NCBI GenBank assembly: GCA_947359465.1
Contig: OX375873.1
Location: 43,000,437 to 43,064,436 of the forward strand
Length of the DNA stretch: 64,000 bases
Direction: 5' to 3'
From: Metellina segmentata
Taxonomy: Eukaryota > Arthropoda > Arachnida > Araneae > Tetragnathidae
Below are positions 31,001 through 40,637 of this stretch, piece by piece; position 1 is the first letter of the stretch; every line of letters begins with the position of its first letter. Made by a program: the position numbers and the translations under genes. The notes beneath the pieces were generated by a model, which ran no database searches, was not told the DNA's origin, and was given only the letters and a program-made list of their open reading frames with translations.

Positions 31001-33730
31001 CCCCCGGATTCAAACCAGGAACCTTCCGGTCCAGAGGTCAACACCTTAACCACTAGACCGGTTGGTCGGCCTTTTGAATCATTTTAATGCTGCTTTTTTC
31101 TTTATTTTAAATCCTTTTATATTTTTAATAAAAAGGGCATTTTGGAAGTTAATGTATTTTTTGTTCTAGCAGCTTTTTATTTGCAATGGTGAATACATTT
31201 AATTGAGCTTCACATTTTCCTGTGAGTTCTTAAAATGTTATTTTATAAAATACTTTCAGTTTGCCATATTAATTGTTAAAGTATCAGATTTTATCAAAAA
31301 AAAAAGCAGGTGTCGTCCCCTCGGTATTGTATGTTATGTGTTTGGTGGAGCATGGCCAAATATGACCCTTTTTTGCTCATTAAAATTCCAAAAACAAAAC
31401 CAACCAAAATTATAACTTAACTTGTTACAAATACAATTAAGGTATGATTAAAAACAAAAGAAAGATGGTAGCATAAGCTCAAAATTAATGTGCTTTGCTC
31501 ACATATATGGGTTTTTCAGTGCCATTTTGTTGGAATTAAATTTTTCTTAAAGTTAAAGATACATAAATCATTAAATTCATCATTACATACTCTTTTGATT
31601 CATTGAATTGAAATTTTTTTTAGTATGCTGTTAGAATGTTTTTCTCTTCTGACGTGTATTGAGCCGACCAACCGGTATAGTGGTTAAGGTGTTCGCCTCT
31701 AGATCGGAAGGTTCCTGGTTCTAATCTGGGTCTGGGCATAGATGTTTGTAAGCGGTTGGTGCACCTTAAATCTGTTGTGGCCGAAAGTCCTCACGTTGGG
31801 TTGGTGCGGAAGTTTGGAGAGTGGGGTGCCAGCTCGGGTGTTGCTTCGTAATCTGACCCATGGTTCCCACGGTCCTTAAAAGTCCTTGAATTTTTTTTTT
31901 CTAGCTAGGGGCCCTTGAAAGTCCTTGAAAATTACAGAAATTGGTGAAAAGTCCTTGAAAGTACTTGATTTTTTAAAACTTGTACATAGTTGTATAATTT
32001 CGTCTTGCATTAGAACTTGTCCAGACTAGTTTTCCTCCACAGCAGGTGCGTCATTCTGAATGAAACTGGTGTTTTGCGCTTTGGCACCATGTGATATACT
32101 AATAATGCTACGTCTAGATCGTCCATTCTCTACAGTATTCTGTATGTCTAAGTTGACACCTCTGGTCTTCGTTAAGACGGCCGCCTTGTTATGCCTGCCG
32201 CATCATTTGGCCGCTAGATGTGTCGTGTAGATAGAACCGTGTGCAAGCTCCCATACTCTCCTTCGTGCCAACAAAAGAATTTATCGTACCATATTTTATC
32301 GCATGACCTAAATCGATATGTGTGCAAGTAACCTGGTAGTTAGCATTGAGACGAGAAGCCCACTTTGCAACAACACAAAAAATCACTGGTTCTGTAAGGA
32401 AAGAAAATCCAAATTATAACCAAAATTGATGATAACCTACCTTTTTTTGAGTATCAGTAGTTTAAAAAAATTATGTCTTTTTTTTTATAATTTTCACATT
32501 TTTCTTTTTAACTGACAACTTTTGTGTATGCATTGTTTTAGGTTGTTATAAAAAATTTTAGGTCCTTGAAAAATATTTTTTGGTTTTGAAAATTCCTTAA
32601 AAGTCCTTGAATTTTTTTTCGATAAAGGTGTGGGAACCATGTGACCGTGGTTCAAAATTACGAGGTGTCCTCGGACCTTTCCCTTAAAGGACTGATCCCG
32701 GACTGTCATCAATAGCCTGTTGTGTTACTCTAGTACGGCGTTAACTAAAATTACCATTACTGATGTTTATTGATTTGAATTTATAGGTAGGCCCATGAAA
32801 ATTCAGATCACTTCTTCCTTTTTCACTCCAAGACAGGATAATTTTTCAGAGAGCTTTGGAAGAAGAGGTACATCTGGTAACCGTTTCACTGGAAGGTAAG
32901 TTTACATGATCTCACAGTGCACATATCTGTTTACATTGTGAACATGAGAAGGGATGGGCTTCAAATCTGTACTCTTGTGCTATAATGTTCAATACTGTAG
33001 AACTTGATCAAAATTAAATCATGTGAAAATCTGGGGGTGGAATGTAAGGTAATTTTTGGATTGGTTGTCGAGAAGATGTTCAAATTTGTGGAAAAGCAAG
33101 CTTGCTCATGCCTGAAGCACTATGTAAATAGATCTGGATTCCTAATTTTCACCAATACACAAAATCATTAGATTAATGTTTAACATGATTTATGATAAAT
33201 ATTTTTTCGTTTGAAACACAGTTGATAAGTTATTTTAACCATCTATCACCCAAACATGTAAAAAATTATCTCATCTCAGTGAGTTCAAATTATTAAAATT
33301 TGGATTTTAAAAAATAGTTTGTAAAAAAAAATGAAGCTGTTAAAAAGCACAAGTTTAAATCAGGAGAATGTAAAAATACCAATTTAAACTGAAAGTTTAA
33401 AATGCATTCGAACATTGTTTTCTTTCCAGTAGTAGGACTGGCTGTAGGTTTACCCACCAGCTACCTTCAAAAGTTGCAGGCAGTGCATATTCGATTTTGG
33501 TTAGGTGTATTTCTCTCTTCTGTGTTAATAAAACCTTATGTGTATATGTCTGTTACTTGGTGTCTTTTGTTTAGTGCATTTTGGTGAAATATGGCTCTTG
33601 TGCCAAACCAACTATCTAGTTACATAATTTTCGATTCAATTCTTTTTGTCATTTTAATAAATCTTGTATCTCTTTCAGGGGACGTGGTATGACAAGAGGC
33701 AGAGGCCGTGGTGGTTTTAACAGAAGTTAA
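24835..33730 (+). CDS. ALYREF: ALYREF / Aly-REF mRNA export adaptor (5 coding exons)
   Basis: Nuclear TREX component that binds mRNA and the helicase UAP56 and hands mRNA to the export receptor NXF1. Coding exons are 24835-25035, 25463-25603, 29870-30017, 32787-32895 and 33679-33730; phases close at 651 nt, 216 aa. Residues 1-20 ([20 protein letters not shown]) are the N-terminal UAP56-binding motif. RG-rich segments flank a single RRM (about residues 95-175) with [20 protein letters not shown] as RNP2 region, and [12 protein letters not shown] as RNP1 region. The protein ends [11 protein letters not shown], so the C-terminal UAP56-binding helix that family members usually carry is missing from this reading. 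A likely 3' UTR intron starts 24 nt after the stop. Confidence 0.96.
25463..25603 (+). CDS. ALYREF: ALYREF coding exon 2
   Basis: Residues 68-114, [11 protein letters not shown] to the start of the RRM ([18 protein letters not shown]). It has a TTTAG acceptor, a GTTTGT donor and phase 0. Confidence 0.96.
25989..26384 (+). pseudogene. Rep-like HUH endonuclease fragment (CRESS-DNA type), decayed
   Basis: One frame shows the order of features expected of a rolling-circle Rep N-terminus. These are WCFASF (motif I position), [18 protein letters not shown] with the HxQ of motif II at 26085-26093, [13 protein letters not shown] (motif III region, YCxK) at 26175-26207, FKEFGTLP, and PGIFLHYK. Two in-frame stops break it: TAA at 26112 and TAG at 26208, the latter exactly where the motif III lysine is expected. 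It ends at TAG 26382. No helicase domain follows. Such Reps occur in CRESS-DNA viruses and related replicons, so this may be an endogenous viral relic. Recognition is by motif, not by search. Confidence 0.75.
26440..26775 (+). repeat. Three imperfect tandem units in the Merlin-like element
   Basis: Units start at about 26440, 26530 and 26661. Each has ACCATTTCGCAAAAAATTA or a variant, CAAATCCATTTATGCAAAGG, GTGTGAATTTTGC and CCATCTTGTTAT. Units differ by small internal duplications. The 48961 copy has a single unit. Confidence 0.85.
27690..27830 (+). repeat. Dispersed repeat family 'GGYCAAATATGGC', copy 2
   Basis: Contains TAGGTGTTGTGCCAGTTTG and GTGCAGCTTGACCAAATATG followed by GCTCTTGCGC. 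Same layout as copies at 33430 and 52265. Confidence 0.65.
28580..29626 (+). mobile_element. Tc1-like transposon, family T, copy 1 (decayed)
   Basis: Inverted ends AACTG...GCCAGAAAAACTGATAC / GTACCAGTTTTTCTGGCAC flanked by TA. The same ends bound the copy at 33793-34983. About 1.05 kb with one decayed transposase in three frames. Confidence 0.85.
28840..29480 (+). pseudogene. Tc1-like transposase, frameshifted
   Basis: Fragments in order: [20 protein letters not shown] and TNVSIRTVQ (paired-type DNA-binding region), [18 protein letters not shown] (first catalytic Asp), [21 protein letters not shown] (second site, Asp replaced by Asn), [11 protein letters not shown] (Glu). Multiple frameshifts make it inactive. 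Confidence 0.85.
29870..30017 (+). CDS. ALYREF: ALYREF coding exon 3 (RRM core)
   Basis: Begins [20 protein letters not shown], contains [14 protein letters not shown] and ends at YNGVPLDG (split Gly). It has a TTTTTAG acceptor and a GTGAGA donor. Confidence 0.97.
30855..31071 (-). repeat. tRNA-derived SINE, tail type 1, with 14-bp TSD
   Basis: Minus-strand head GCCGACCAACCGGTCTAGTG, A-box-like TAGTGGTTAAGG, B-box-like GGTTTGAATCC, and the tail shared with 21970-22161. It ends in an A-rich tract (TTTTTTA on plus). An exact TSD TTTTGAATCATTTT flanks it at 30841-30854 and 31072-31085, showing LINE-type target-primed insertion. Confidence 0.93.
31325..31390 (+). repeat. Dispersed repeat family 'GGYCAAATATGGC', fragment
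   Basis: GTTTGGTGGAGCATGGCCAA followed by ATATGACCC matches the core of the family. Confidence 0.5.
31663..32760 (+). repeat. tRNA-derived SINE, tail type 2, interrupted by family A element
   Basis: Head GCCGACCAACCGGTATAGTG with A-box TAGTGGTTAAGG and B-box-like GGTTCTAATCT. The tail contains GAGTGGGGTGCCAGCTCGGG, then (after the insertion) CGTGGTTCAAAATTACGAGG and AATAGCCTGTTGTGTTACTC. Imperfect 13-bp TSD: TGACGTGTATTGA at 31650-31662 and TGATGTTTATTGA at 32761-32773. The second TSD copy lies within the splice acceptor region of ALYREF exon 4. Confidence 0.9.
31859..32641 (-). mobile_element. Non-autonomous inverted-repeat transposon, family A, copy 2
   Basis: 783 bp with ends CATGGTTCCCAC...GTGGGAACCATG and a 5-bp TSD TGACC (31854-31858, 32642-32646). 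Removing it restores the SINE tail as seen at 54373-54589. Inverted and shorter relative to 14304-15419. Confidence 0.93.
32787..32895 (+). CDS. ALYREF: ALYREF coding exon 4
   Basis: Completes the split Gly codon, then [16 protein letters not shown] closes the RRM and an RG-containing tail follows. It has a TTATAG acceptor and a GTAAGT donor. A SINE ends 26 bp upstream of this exon. Confidence 0.95.
32896..33678 (+). other. ALYREF intron 4
   Basis: Contains the dispersed repeat copy at 33430-33605; otherwise plain AT-rich intron. Confidence 0.7.
33430..33605 (+). repeat. Dispersed repeat family 'GGYCAAATATGGC', copy 3
   Basis: About 175 bp: AGTAGGACTGGCTGTAGG, TCTCTCTTCTGTGTTAATAA, TGTATATGTCTG and GGTGAAATATGGCTCTTGTG. 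Best matched by 52265-52430. Confidence 0.7.
33679..33730 (+). CDS. ALYREF: ALYREF coding exon 5 and stop
   Basis: [16 protein letters not shown] then TAA at 33728-33730. TTTCAG acceptor. A GTATGT donor-like site at 33755 suggests that the exon continues 24 nt into the 3' UTR and is then spliced. Confidence 0.93.
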
Positions 33731-33792
33731 AATTTAAAATACCATTAAAATGAGGTATGTTTTTGTTTTCACTGCTATCAAATCTCCATATA

Positions 33793-34983
33793 AACTAGTG
33801 GTGCCAGAAAAACTGGCTCACCCACCTAATACCGTGTAGCTCCACCCCGAGTACGCAGAACTGCCTCGACATGGCATGGACACCACTAATGAGTGAAGGT
33901 ATCCTGAAGGCAAAGCACACCATGAATCTTGCAGGTCATTCCACAGTTGCAAAGGGGTAATAGGAGTTGCCAAGTGCTTCGGAAATTCCAGAGTTTCTCC
34001 GCTATAGCATTGAATATCCACAACTCCTCGTATTGTATGGTTCACTCCAGAAATCGCACAGGAAAAAGGGAAGATTTCCACTTATGGGGAAAATTTTCTT
34101 CAATTGGATTGCGATTGGCCAACGAAGGACTTTGAACTCATAATAATGTTATTAGATCCACTTGGTAGCAACTTTCAACATGTGTGGTGTCACGTTGTCC
34201 TGCTAGAATTGTCCAAGCCCGCCAGAATGCACACATTACATGTTGGCTTTCCGGTCACCTGTCATGGGTCTCTACACGTACCATCACAGACCCTCCACCA
34301 GCTTTTGAACAATCCCATGTTGGCATGTGGAGTCCGAGGTAACTTCATGAGGTTTTCTCCATACCTGTACATGGCCCAATATAACTGGAAAAGAGGCTCG
34401 TTAGACCAGGCAACATTTTCCAGTCTTCAACAGTTCCATGGTGGTGCTGGCAAGGAGCATAGCTTTGTGCCTTTCAGTCATCTAGGGAACTCGACGGGGC
34501 CCTCATCTCCAAATACCATTATCCTGGAGGAACCACTGCACAGTTTTCACGCTGAAATTTTTTGATCTCCTAACATTGAAATCTTGCAATTTGTGGCACT
34601 GCTTCCCGTCTTATCTTGCGAAACGATTCTGTTGAGCCATCAATGGTCCCTTTCCTTCAGGGTCTTTTTCCATCTTCACGTCTGTTGGAGATTTAATGTT
34701 TTTCCGGATTCTTTATATTCATGGTAGACTTGCAATAATCGTTTGCGAAATTTCAAACTTCATCTCTACTTTGGAAATACTATGCCCATCTCACGAGCGC
34801 CGACTAAGCCACAATTAAAATCATGATAGCCTGCCCTTGTATCAGCAGAAAACAATTGAACAGCTTACCTATCTGCCTGTTGTCTTATAGAAGCACTGCT
34901 GACTGAATCGGCTTTCTTTGATTGGTTGCATTTCTCCCTGTTTGCATATGCTCGCCTGTACCAGTTTTGCTGGCACTTCAGTT
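33793..34983 (-). mobile_element. Tc1-like transposon, family T, copy 2 (decayed, minus strand)
   Basis: Ends AACTAGTGGTGCCAGAAAAA and TTTTGCTGGCACTTCAGTTT with TA flanks match the element at 28580. The minus strand carries the same transposase regions in broken form. Lies in the likely 3' UTR intron of ALYREF. Confidence 0.8.
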
Positions 34984-36002
34984 TAAATGTGTGTATTGTC
35001 TTATGTTTTTACAAAAAATTTATGTTAAAATTGATTCCTTACTGTTTATCAACAGTATATATTTGCTGTAACCTCAATATTTGAGCTCTGATTTTCCAAA
35101 AATAATTTTGGTCCACCTATAACAAATCTACATTTTATTGCTCCGTATATGCACTGTAAGGTATCCCTTTTTTTTTTTTTTTTAAAGTAACGTGCAGTTG
35201 TGTGACATCTTTGTTTTTTACGATTGCATTTTACAGCAGATGTTTCTGGCCTTCCTCTAGGAAATAAACAGGATTTACAATGTAGTGAAAGAAACAAAAT
35301 AAGGTTAAATTTCGTTTTTCACTAACTTGCCTACAAAAAAATTACTATCAAATTCATATATGCAAGGGTTCACAGTGTGGATTTTGCTACATGGGCGTCG
35401 CCATCTTGATTTGGCAACCAAAAAATTCCCTGATGACAAGGTCTTGTGTGCTACCACTCCACATTTTAATTCCGCTGAAAATTTTACACCAAATCGATAC
35501 CTTAAATGTGATTTTCTTTAAATAAATTTTTTTTTTTCAGTTGTCACTTTTATATTTTTGCAATTCGAATTTGTCTGCATTTGACAAAGATATTAATTAC
35601 GATCACGTAAAGGACTATTTATGTCTTTTTATAGAAAAGATTTAGTATCTTAAATAAAACTTGACATCTGGAAATAATTGAAGAATTTTTTATCATCCAC
35701 CATACATTCCTTGAACAAGGTATAAAATGCCCCACTTTCTAATCTTTTAGCACAAATTGGGTGAACTCACAATGTCAATTTTCCTTTTTTTGTGAAAAGT
35801 CAAAATGCAGATTGCAGCGACCAACTCCTCAGGCTCCAACATTTTAAACAGAAATTTAGTATTAAAAAAATCAAGGTATGGATGGAGGGAGGGAGAGTGA
35901 TGTGTGTCTCTGACATCAGACACAGTGGCCCTGCCAGATTCTGTTGACTGGTGTTTATAGAGATTCAGTGGCCGGGACAGTGTCTCATTTGAAAGCAGCC
36001 TG
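34984..36002. other. ALYREF downstream region
   Basis: Apart from a truncated Merlin-like copy (35186-35462) I see no feature. It probably lies in a 3' UTR intron of ALYREF. Confidence 0.5.
35186..35462 (+). mobile_element. Merlin-like element, copy 3 (truncated)
   Basis: AACGTGCAGTTGTGTGACAT matches 49192-49210 of copy 2. TTACTATCAAATTCATATATG, GTGTGGATTTTGCTACATGG and GTGCTACCACTCCAC match the right ends of copies 1 and 2. The left end is missing and the middle is unlike either copy. Confidence 0.75.
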
Positions 36003-36260
36003 AAGGTGCAGTTCCTATAGCGCGTCTGACGCATAGCACTGCTACAATGGAGTGTTACAGATACATTAGGGGGAATTACATCATTCCTTAACTGATTTTT
36101 ACAGGTAATACAACACATAAAAGAAAACAAACTGATCTTTAAAATGAGCTGAAAGTGCTGTAGTATTTTTAAGTCAGGATGATTATGGAACTGTTTTTTA
36201 CAATGCGTTGGCTACGGAAGCGCCAACCATGCGTCAGACGCGCTATAGGAATTGCACCTT
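36003..36260. mobile_element. Short inverted-repeat element (MITE), family B
   Basis: 258 bp bounded by about 32-bp inverted repeats: AAGGTGCAGTTCCTATAGCG on the left and its complement CGCTATAGGAATTGCACCTT on the right, extending through GTCTGACGCAT. Flanks TGAA and TTAA hint at a TTAA-type target. No coding capacity. Confidence 0.85.
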
Positions 36261-36442
36261 AAGACTTCATAAGTGATTTTTCCAGACAATCTTGCTGAAT
36301 GTCTCAGTGGTAACCATAACATCACATCTTCCCTGATGTCCCTTCCATAACTCTTTTATTTACTCAAGCTACATTAATCATTCCAGTCAACTTTTGTGAT
36401 TTTAATGAGCAAAAATTATCTGTGTGTATTAGGTACATTTTC

Positions 36443-37280
36443 CAGGGTGGTAGCAGAACCTGGAAATCAGGGAATTTTTTAATTCTGGAAAAATCGGGGG
36501 GGGTGGATTTCCAAATTTTACAATAAAATCAGGGAAATTTTGACAATTTAAATAGCTACCATTATCATTTATTTAGAGATGCACTATTACGAGTTGCTTT
36601 TGAGAATCGAATAAATCGTATTCGCCGAAATTGTACTTCAGATAAAGAACCATGGCGTCGTAATTTTAAACACCGCGAAAACTGCCTTCGTTGTTGTTTT
36701 TTTCGTGGCCGCAGTGAGGCTAGCAATACAACTTGTGGTATACAATTTGAAATTTGTGTTACTAATGATGTTTTTTGTGTATTAAATTAGTTATTTTTGT
36801 TTGCAATGACATTTTGTAGAACTTTTTATGTATATTTGCAGTTGGTTTTGATGAATAGTTTGATAATGTAGGGTGAGGTGTAAAAAGTTCATAATCAAAA
36901 TATTTTGCATTTTTTCTCCATTTTTTTTTTTCAACTGCAATTAGAAGAGTTCCGTTAAGGGTTCCAACCCTTACAATAACAATTAAAATATCTGTAGAGA
37001 AAAAATACAAAATATTTGTGGAGAATGATCCTTTTACACCCTCTGACCTTAAATATTTAAAAATAGTGTTGTGTGGATACCTTATATCGATACCAAGCAC
37101 GGATCACAATATTTCTTAACCCTCTGACTGCTCAATTTGTGGACCAAAATCGCTACAAAAATCGTGCTTTTTTTTTGTGCTACATTTGAGTTGCCCGTGG
37201 AAATCGCGGGATAATCAGCCAGTGGATTAAGGGAATTGTTAAACCAGGGAACTTTTTTCTTGGATTTTGTTGCCACCCTG
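36443..37280. mobile_element. Non-autonomous inverted-repeat element, family C
   Basis: Ends CAGGGTGGTAGCAGAAC and TTTTGTTGCCACCCTG with a 5-bp TSD TTTTC (36438-36442, 37281-37285). 838 bp, no protein recognised. The CAGGG...CCCTG ends and 5-bp TSD recall family A, but sequence is unrelated beyond that. Confidence 0.85.
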
Positions 37281-37634
37281 TTTTCTAAATAAATATTGAA
37301 TTCTACATGAACAGTAGTATTTCAAATTCAGTGTTGGCTATTTTGTGTAAAGATTGGGTATCGCATATTCGCTAGAAACACGACCCTCCTGATGGCTGGT
37401 AGCAGGAAATTGAATATTCTTGACTCCACATTTCTCCTCTGTATTGGAGCTTATTCAAATTAGTATGTCATAAGATTTGATTTTAATAAAAAAAAAAACT
37501 AATAAAAAAATATTCATCTAGCTGAAAATTTTCTGAATCTGAAACAAATCTGCCTGCTCAAATATACAATGAAGTATTGCTTACATTTGAATTTTTACAT
37601 ATATTTAGCTTTAAATATTTCTTTTTGTTGTAGG

Positions 37635-37900
37635 GAAATTTTGATCTGATGTGATTCAAAGACTTGGATTTTTTGGTGTTAACTATTTTTGTCACTTGGA
37701 TGCATCAGCAGATTTCTCCTCAAACGTTGTGTTTGCTATATTTTAAATGCTCTGAAATGTGTATTAAATGATGCTGTGTGTGATTTATTTCATGCTGAAG
37801 ACGAATCTGGAGAATTAAGAACTTTTTAGATAGTACCTCATGAATCATCAAAAATGTGTCTTCATCTTATTTTAAATAAATCTACATCAAAAAAATTTTG
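37635..37900 (+). other. ALYREF: Candidate terminal 3' UTR exon of ALYREF
   Basis: TTTTTGTTGTAG is a good acceptor ending at 37634, and AATAAA occurs at 37875-37880. With the donor at 33755 this gives a simple spliced 3' UTR. Unproven without transcripts. Confidence 0.35.
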
Positions 37901-38874
37901 TTTGGATTTATTTTTAGCATGCTCTTGTAATAAGTCTTGGTTTTCTAGTTCTGCTCTCTCTCACAAGTTGCCGTTTGATTCGCATGATTTTGAAGGAATT
38001 TACTCATTAAATCGGAGGCAGATTAAATGCAAGCAATGTGCTTCAATATTTAGTCTTTAGTGTGCTTTTTAGCTTGAATATTCATCATTCGATTTCTGTA
38101 GCGATTGCATTGATTTTGAGCTAGTGAACAAATAATCACATGGGCAATCAACACCGTACGTAATTTTTGTTCACTTTGAAAAGGCAAATAACAGCTTTTT
38201 AAGTTTTCAAAAAAAGTAATTCAATTTTACTGAAACCACATGTGTACCAATCTGTATTAATTCGGGAAAAATAGGCACTGTCCATTCTCTTTTCTGGATA
38301 ATAGATGTGCAAAACAAATGGTAACACTAAATAAGAAATGAAAGAAAAGGTAATTTTTATTTGTGTATAATAAGTACTGCTACACTTATTCTACTTGCAA
38401 TGCTACAAAAATAGGCACTGATCTTTCATGTTTCAGGCTAACCAGCTTTTCCTAGTAGTAATTTGGCAAACAATGTGTAATTGTGTTAATGTCAGTTTGA
38501 TTAATGTGTTAATGTCAGTTCAGATGTTAGTTTGATTTCAATATTTTGCGCCGCAATTATGCAGATAAATATTTTAACACTTATTTGGTTATGGGGTGTC
38601 CTGAAAAAATTGCAAATTTTTTCTGCTAAATATCTAATATTAGTAACCTAAAATTACTTGAAACCTTTTGAAAATTTTAATCTTCAAGAGCATTTTAAGT
38701 ATGATTTTATCAAAGATAAAGTGGTGTTAAGATGGCACATTTTTAGGAATACATTTTATGTAGATTACAAAACACAATTAAAGAATTACAAAATTTATTA
38801 TCTTCAAAATTCCATTGTTTATTTATAAATAACAAACCGGAAGGTAGGTGTCAATAAAGTAAGCTTTAAAACTA
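37901..38874. other. Intergenic, nothing recognised
   Basis: AT-rich sequence with no ORF or repeat that I can name. Confidence 0.5.
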
Positions 38875-39062
38875 CACTCATTGCCATAAAAATTTGCGTA
38901 CCAAGAAATAATTGTGGAATCGTAACGAAACTTTGCATGAAGGTACATGTCGGCCAGATATGCAAATGATTAGAAATGCAGTGTGATTGCGTAATGCCAC
39001 TAGAGGGCGTTGAAATTCGTTCTCCTTGGAGTATAAAACAGGTAAGCAGAGCTTGTTTGAGT

Positions 39063-40582
39063 GTTCCCCTTTAAACCATTCTTATTCTTACCTACATTAT
39101 CAACACTACTTAAATTAAAACATTTCCCAACAGTTACAGACCTATTTCACTTCTTCCCACACTTAGTAAAATCACTGAAGCCAGCCTTGATCGATACAAA
39201 TACCACATTAACCAAAACAATATGATTCCCCATCAATACGGCTTCACACCTAAACTCTCAACTACGCACCAGCTTCTCAGAGTCGCGGAATACATCAACA
39301 AGGACTAACACACACAAAACTGGTGCAATATTCTTCGACATTGATAAAGTTTGGATAAAAGGGTTAATTTACAAGCTCATCAAACCTAACTTTCCCTACT
39401 ACATTATCATCCTTATAACCTCTTATCTTACAAACAGACACTTTGTTGTCAAAATTAAAAACTCCAAATCTACCAAAAGAAAAATACTCTCGGGAGTTCC
39501 TCAAGGTTCAAAACTAGGACCATTCCTATTCAACTTATATATGAATGATATCCTCCAGTTAAGTTCAGCATGTTCGCAGATGACGCTATCATCCTCGTCC
39601 AACGAAAAAACACAAACACAATAGTATTCCTACTCAACAAACACATCCAAAAAATAGAAACACAGCTAATTCAATGGAGAATTAAATTAAATGTTGAAAA
39701 GACAGCTGCTATTATTTTTGGTAAACCCTCCACCAATGCAAAAAGTTGAGGTCTACAGACAACCTATTAATTGGGTTACTCAAACTAAGTACCTTGGTAT
39801 CATCCTTGATAATCGCCTAAATTGATCCCACCATATTACTTCTGTTCAAACTAAATTTAGTAACGCCAGATCAGCTTACCCACTCATTGCTCGTAGTTCA
39901 ACACTTTCAATTCAAAACAAACTCCTAATTTACATATATTACTTACGCCCAGTTCTGACCTATGCTGCTGCCATTTGGGGTGCCGCAGCCAAGACAAATC
40001 GCGACACTCCAAAATACCACCCACCGAACAATAGTCCGGGCCAAATGGTTCTACCGTAATACAGACATTCAAACCACATCAAAAATCCCTTCAATCAAAA
40101 AGTTCATCAGCAACTTAGCAAAAAAATTCTACCAAGACATTGCTGAAAATTCCAACCATCCAAGAAATCGACATTTACAATCCAACCCTTCCCCAGAATA
40201 AAAGTAAACCAAGAGCCACTTTACTACATGACAATTAATTACTATCCCAATGCAACCACTCTTCAATATTCATCCAAACACACACACCCCTATTAATCTA
40301 ACTTTTCTAAATCTGCAGAGAACGGACTAACCGATCTATGCTATAAATTAGCACCCTTCCCGTGTGGGCGGCACTTGAGCAGATAAATCCACCAAGGACA
40401 GACCACTTCACAAAGGCTCCCGATCTTTCATATCTCGCGTTCTCTCAAAAGCTACAGCGGTCACTTAACCTCTAGCCACTGTCCTGATTTCCCATTTAAC
40501 CTGAAAGCATCAATTCTCCCAAGACCCTCACCATCAGTACCGGAGATTAAAACCCCTACAGGGCCATGCGCATCAATTGCTT
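39063..40582 (+). mobile_element. Jockey-like LINE, 5'-truncated, with 12-bp TSD
   Basis: Reverse-transcriptase motifs appear in shifting frames: SYRPISLLPTLSKI, IPHQYGFTPKLSTTHQLL, GAIFFDID, LSGVPQGSKLGPFLFNLYMN, MFADDAIIL (catalytic FADD intact), NVEKTAAIIFGK, and then PVLTYAAAIWG. The 12-bp TSD GCTTGTTTGAGT at 39051-39062 and 40583-40594 marks both ends. Several stops and frameshifts; not functional. The 3' end repeats TTGC instead of poly(A). Confidence 0.92.
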
Positions 40583-40637
40583 GCTTGTTTGAGTATACTT
40601 AAGATTAATATTTTGCAAAGGAAACACTGAGGTAGAC

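Larger units (their letters stand above)
30018..32786 (+). other. ALYREF intron 3
   Basis: Intron with a SINE at 30855-31071, a repeat fragment at 31325-31390 and a second SINE (31663-32760) interrupted by an inverted-repeat element. The rest is AT-rich without features. Confidence 0.7.

Noticed and set aside
31020..31071. tRNA gene from A/B-box-like sequence
   Set aside because: It is the head of a SINE with TSDs and a tail; no complete cloverleaf is evident.
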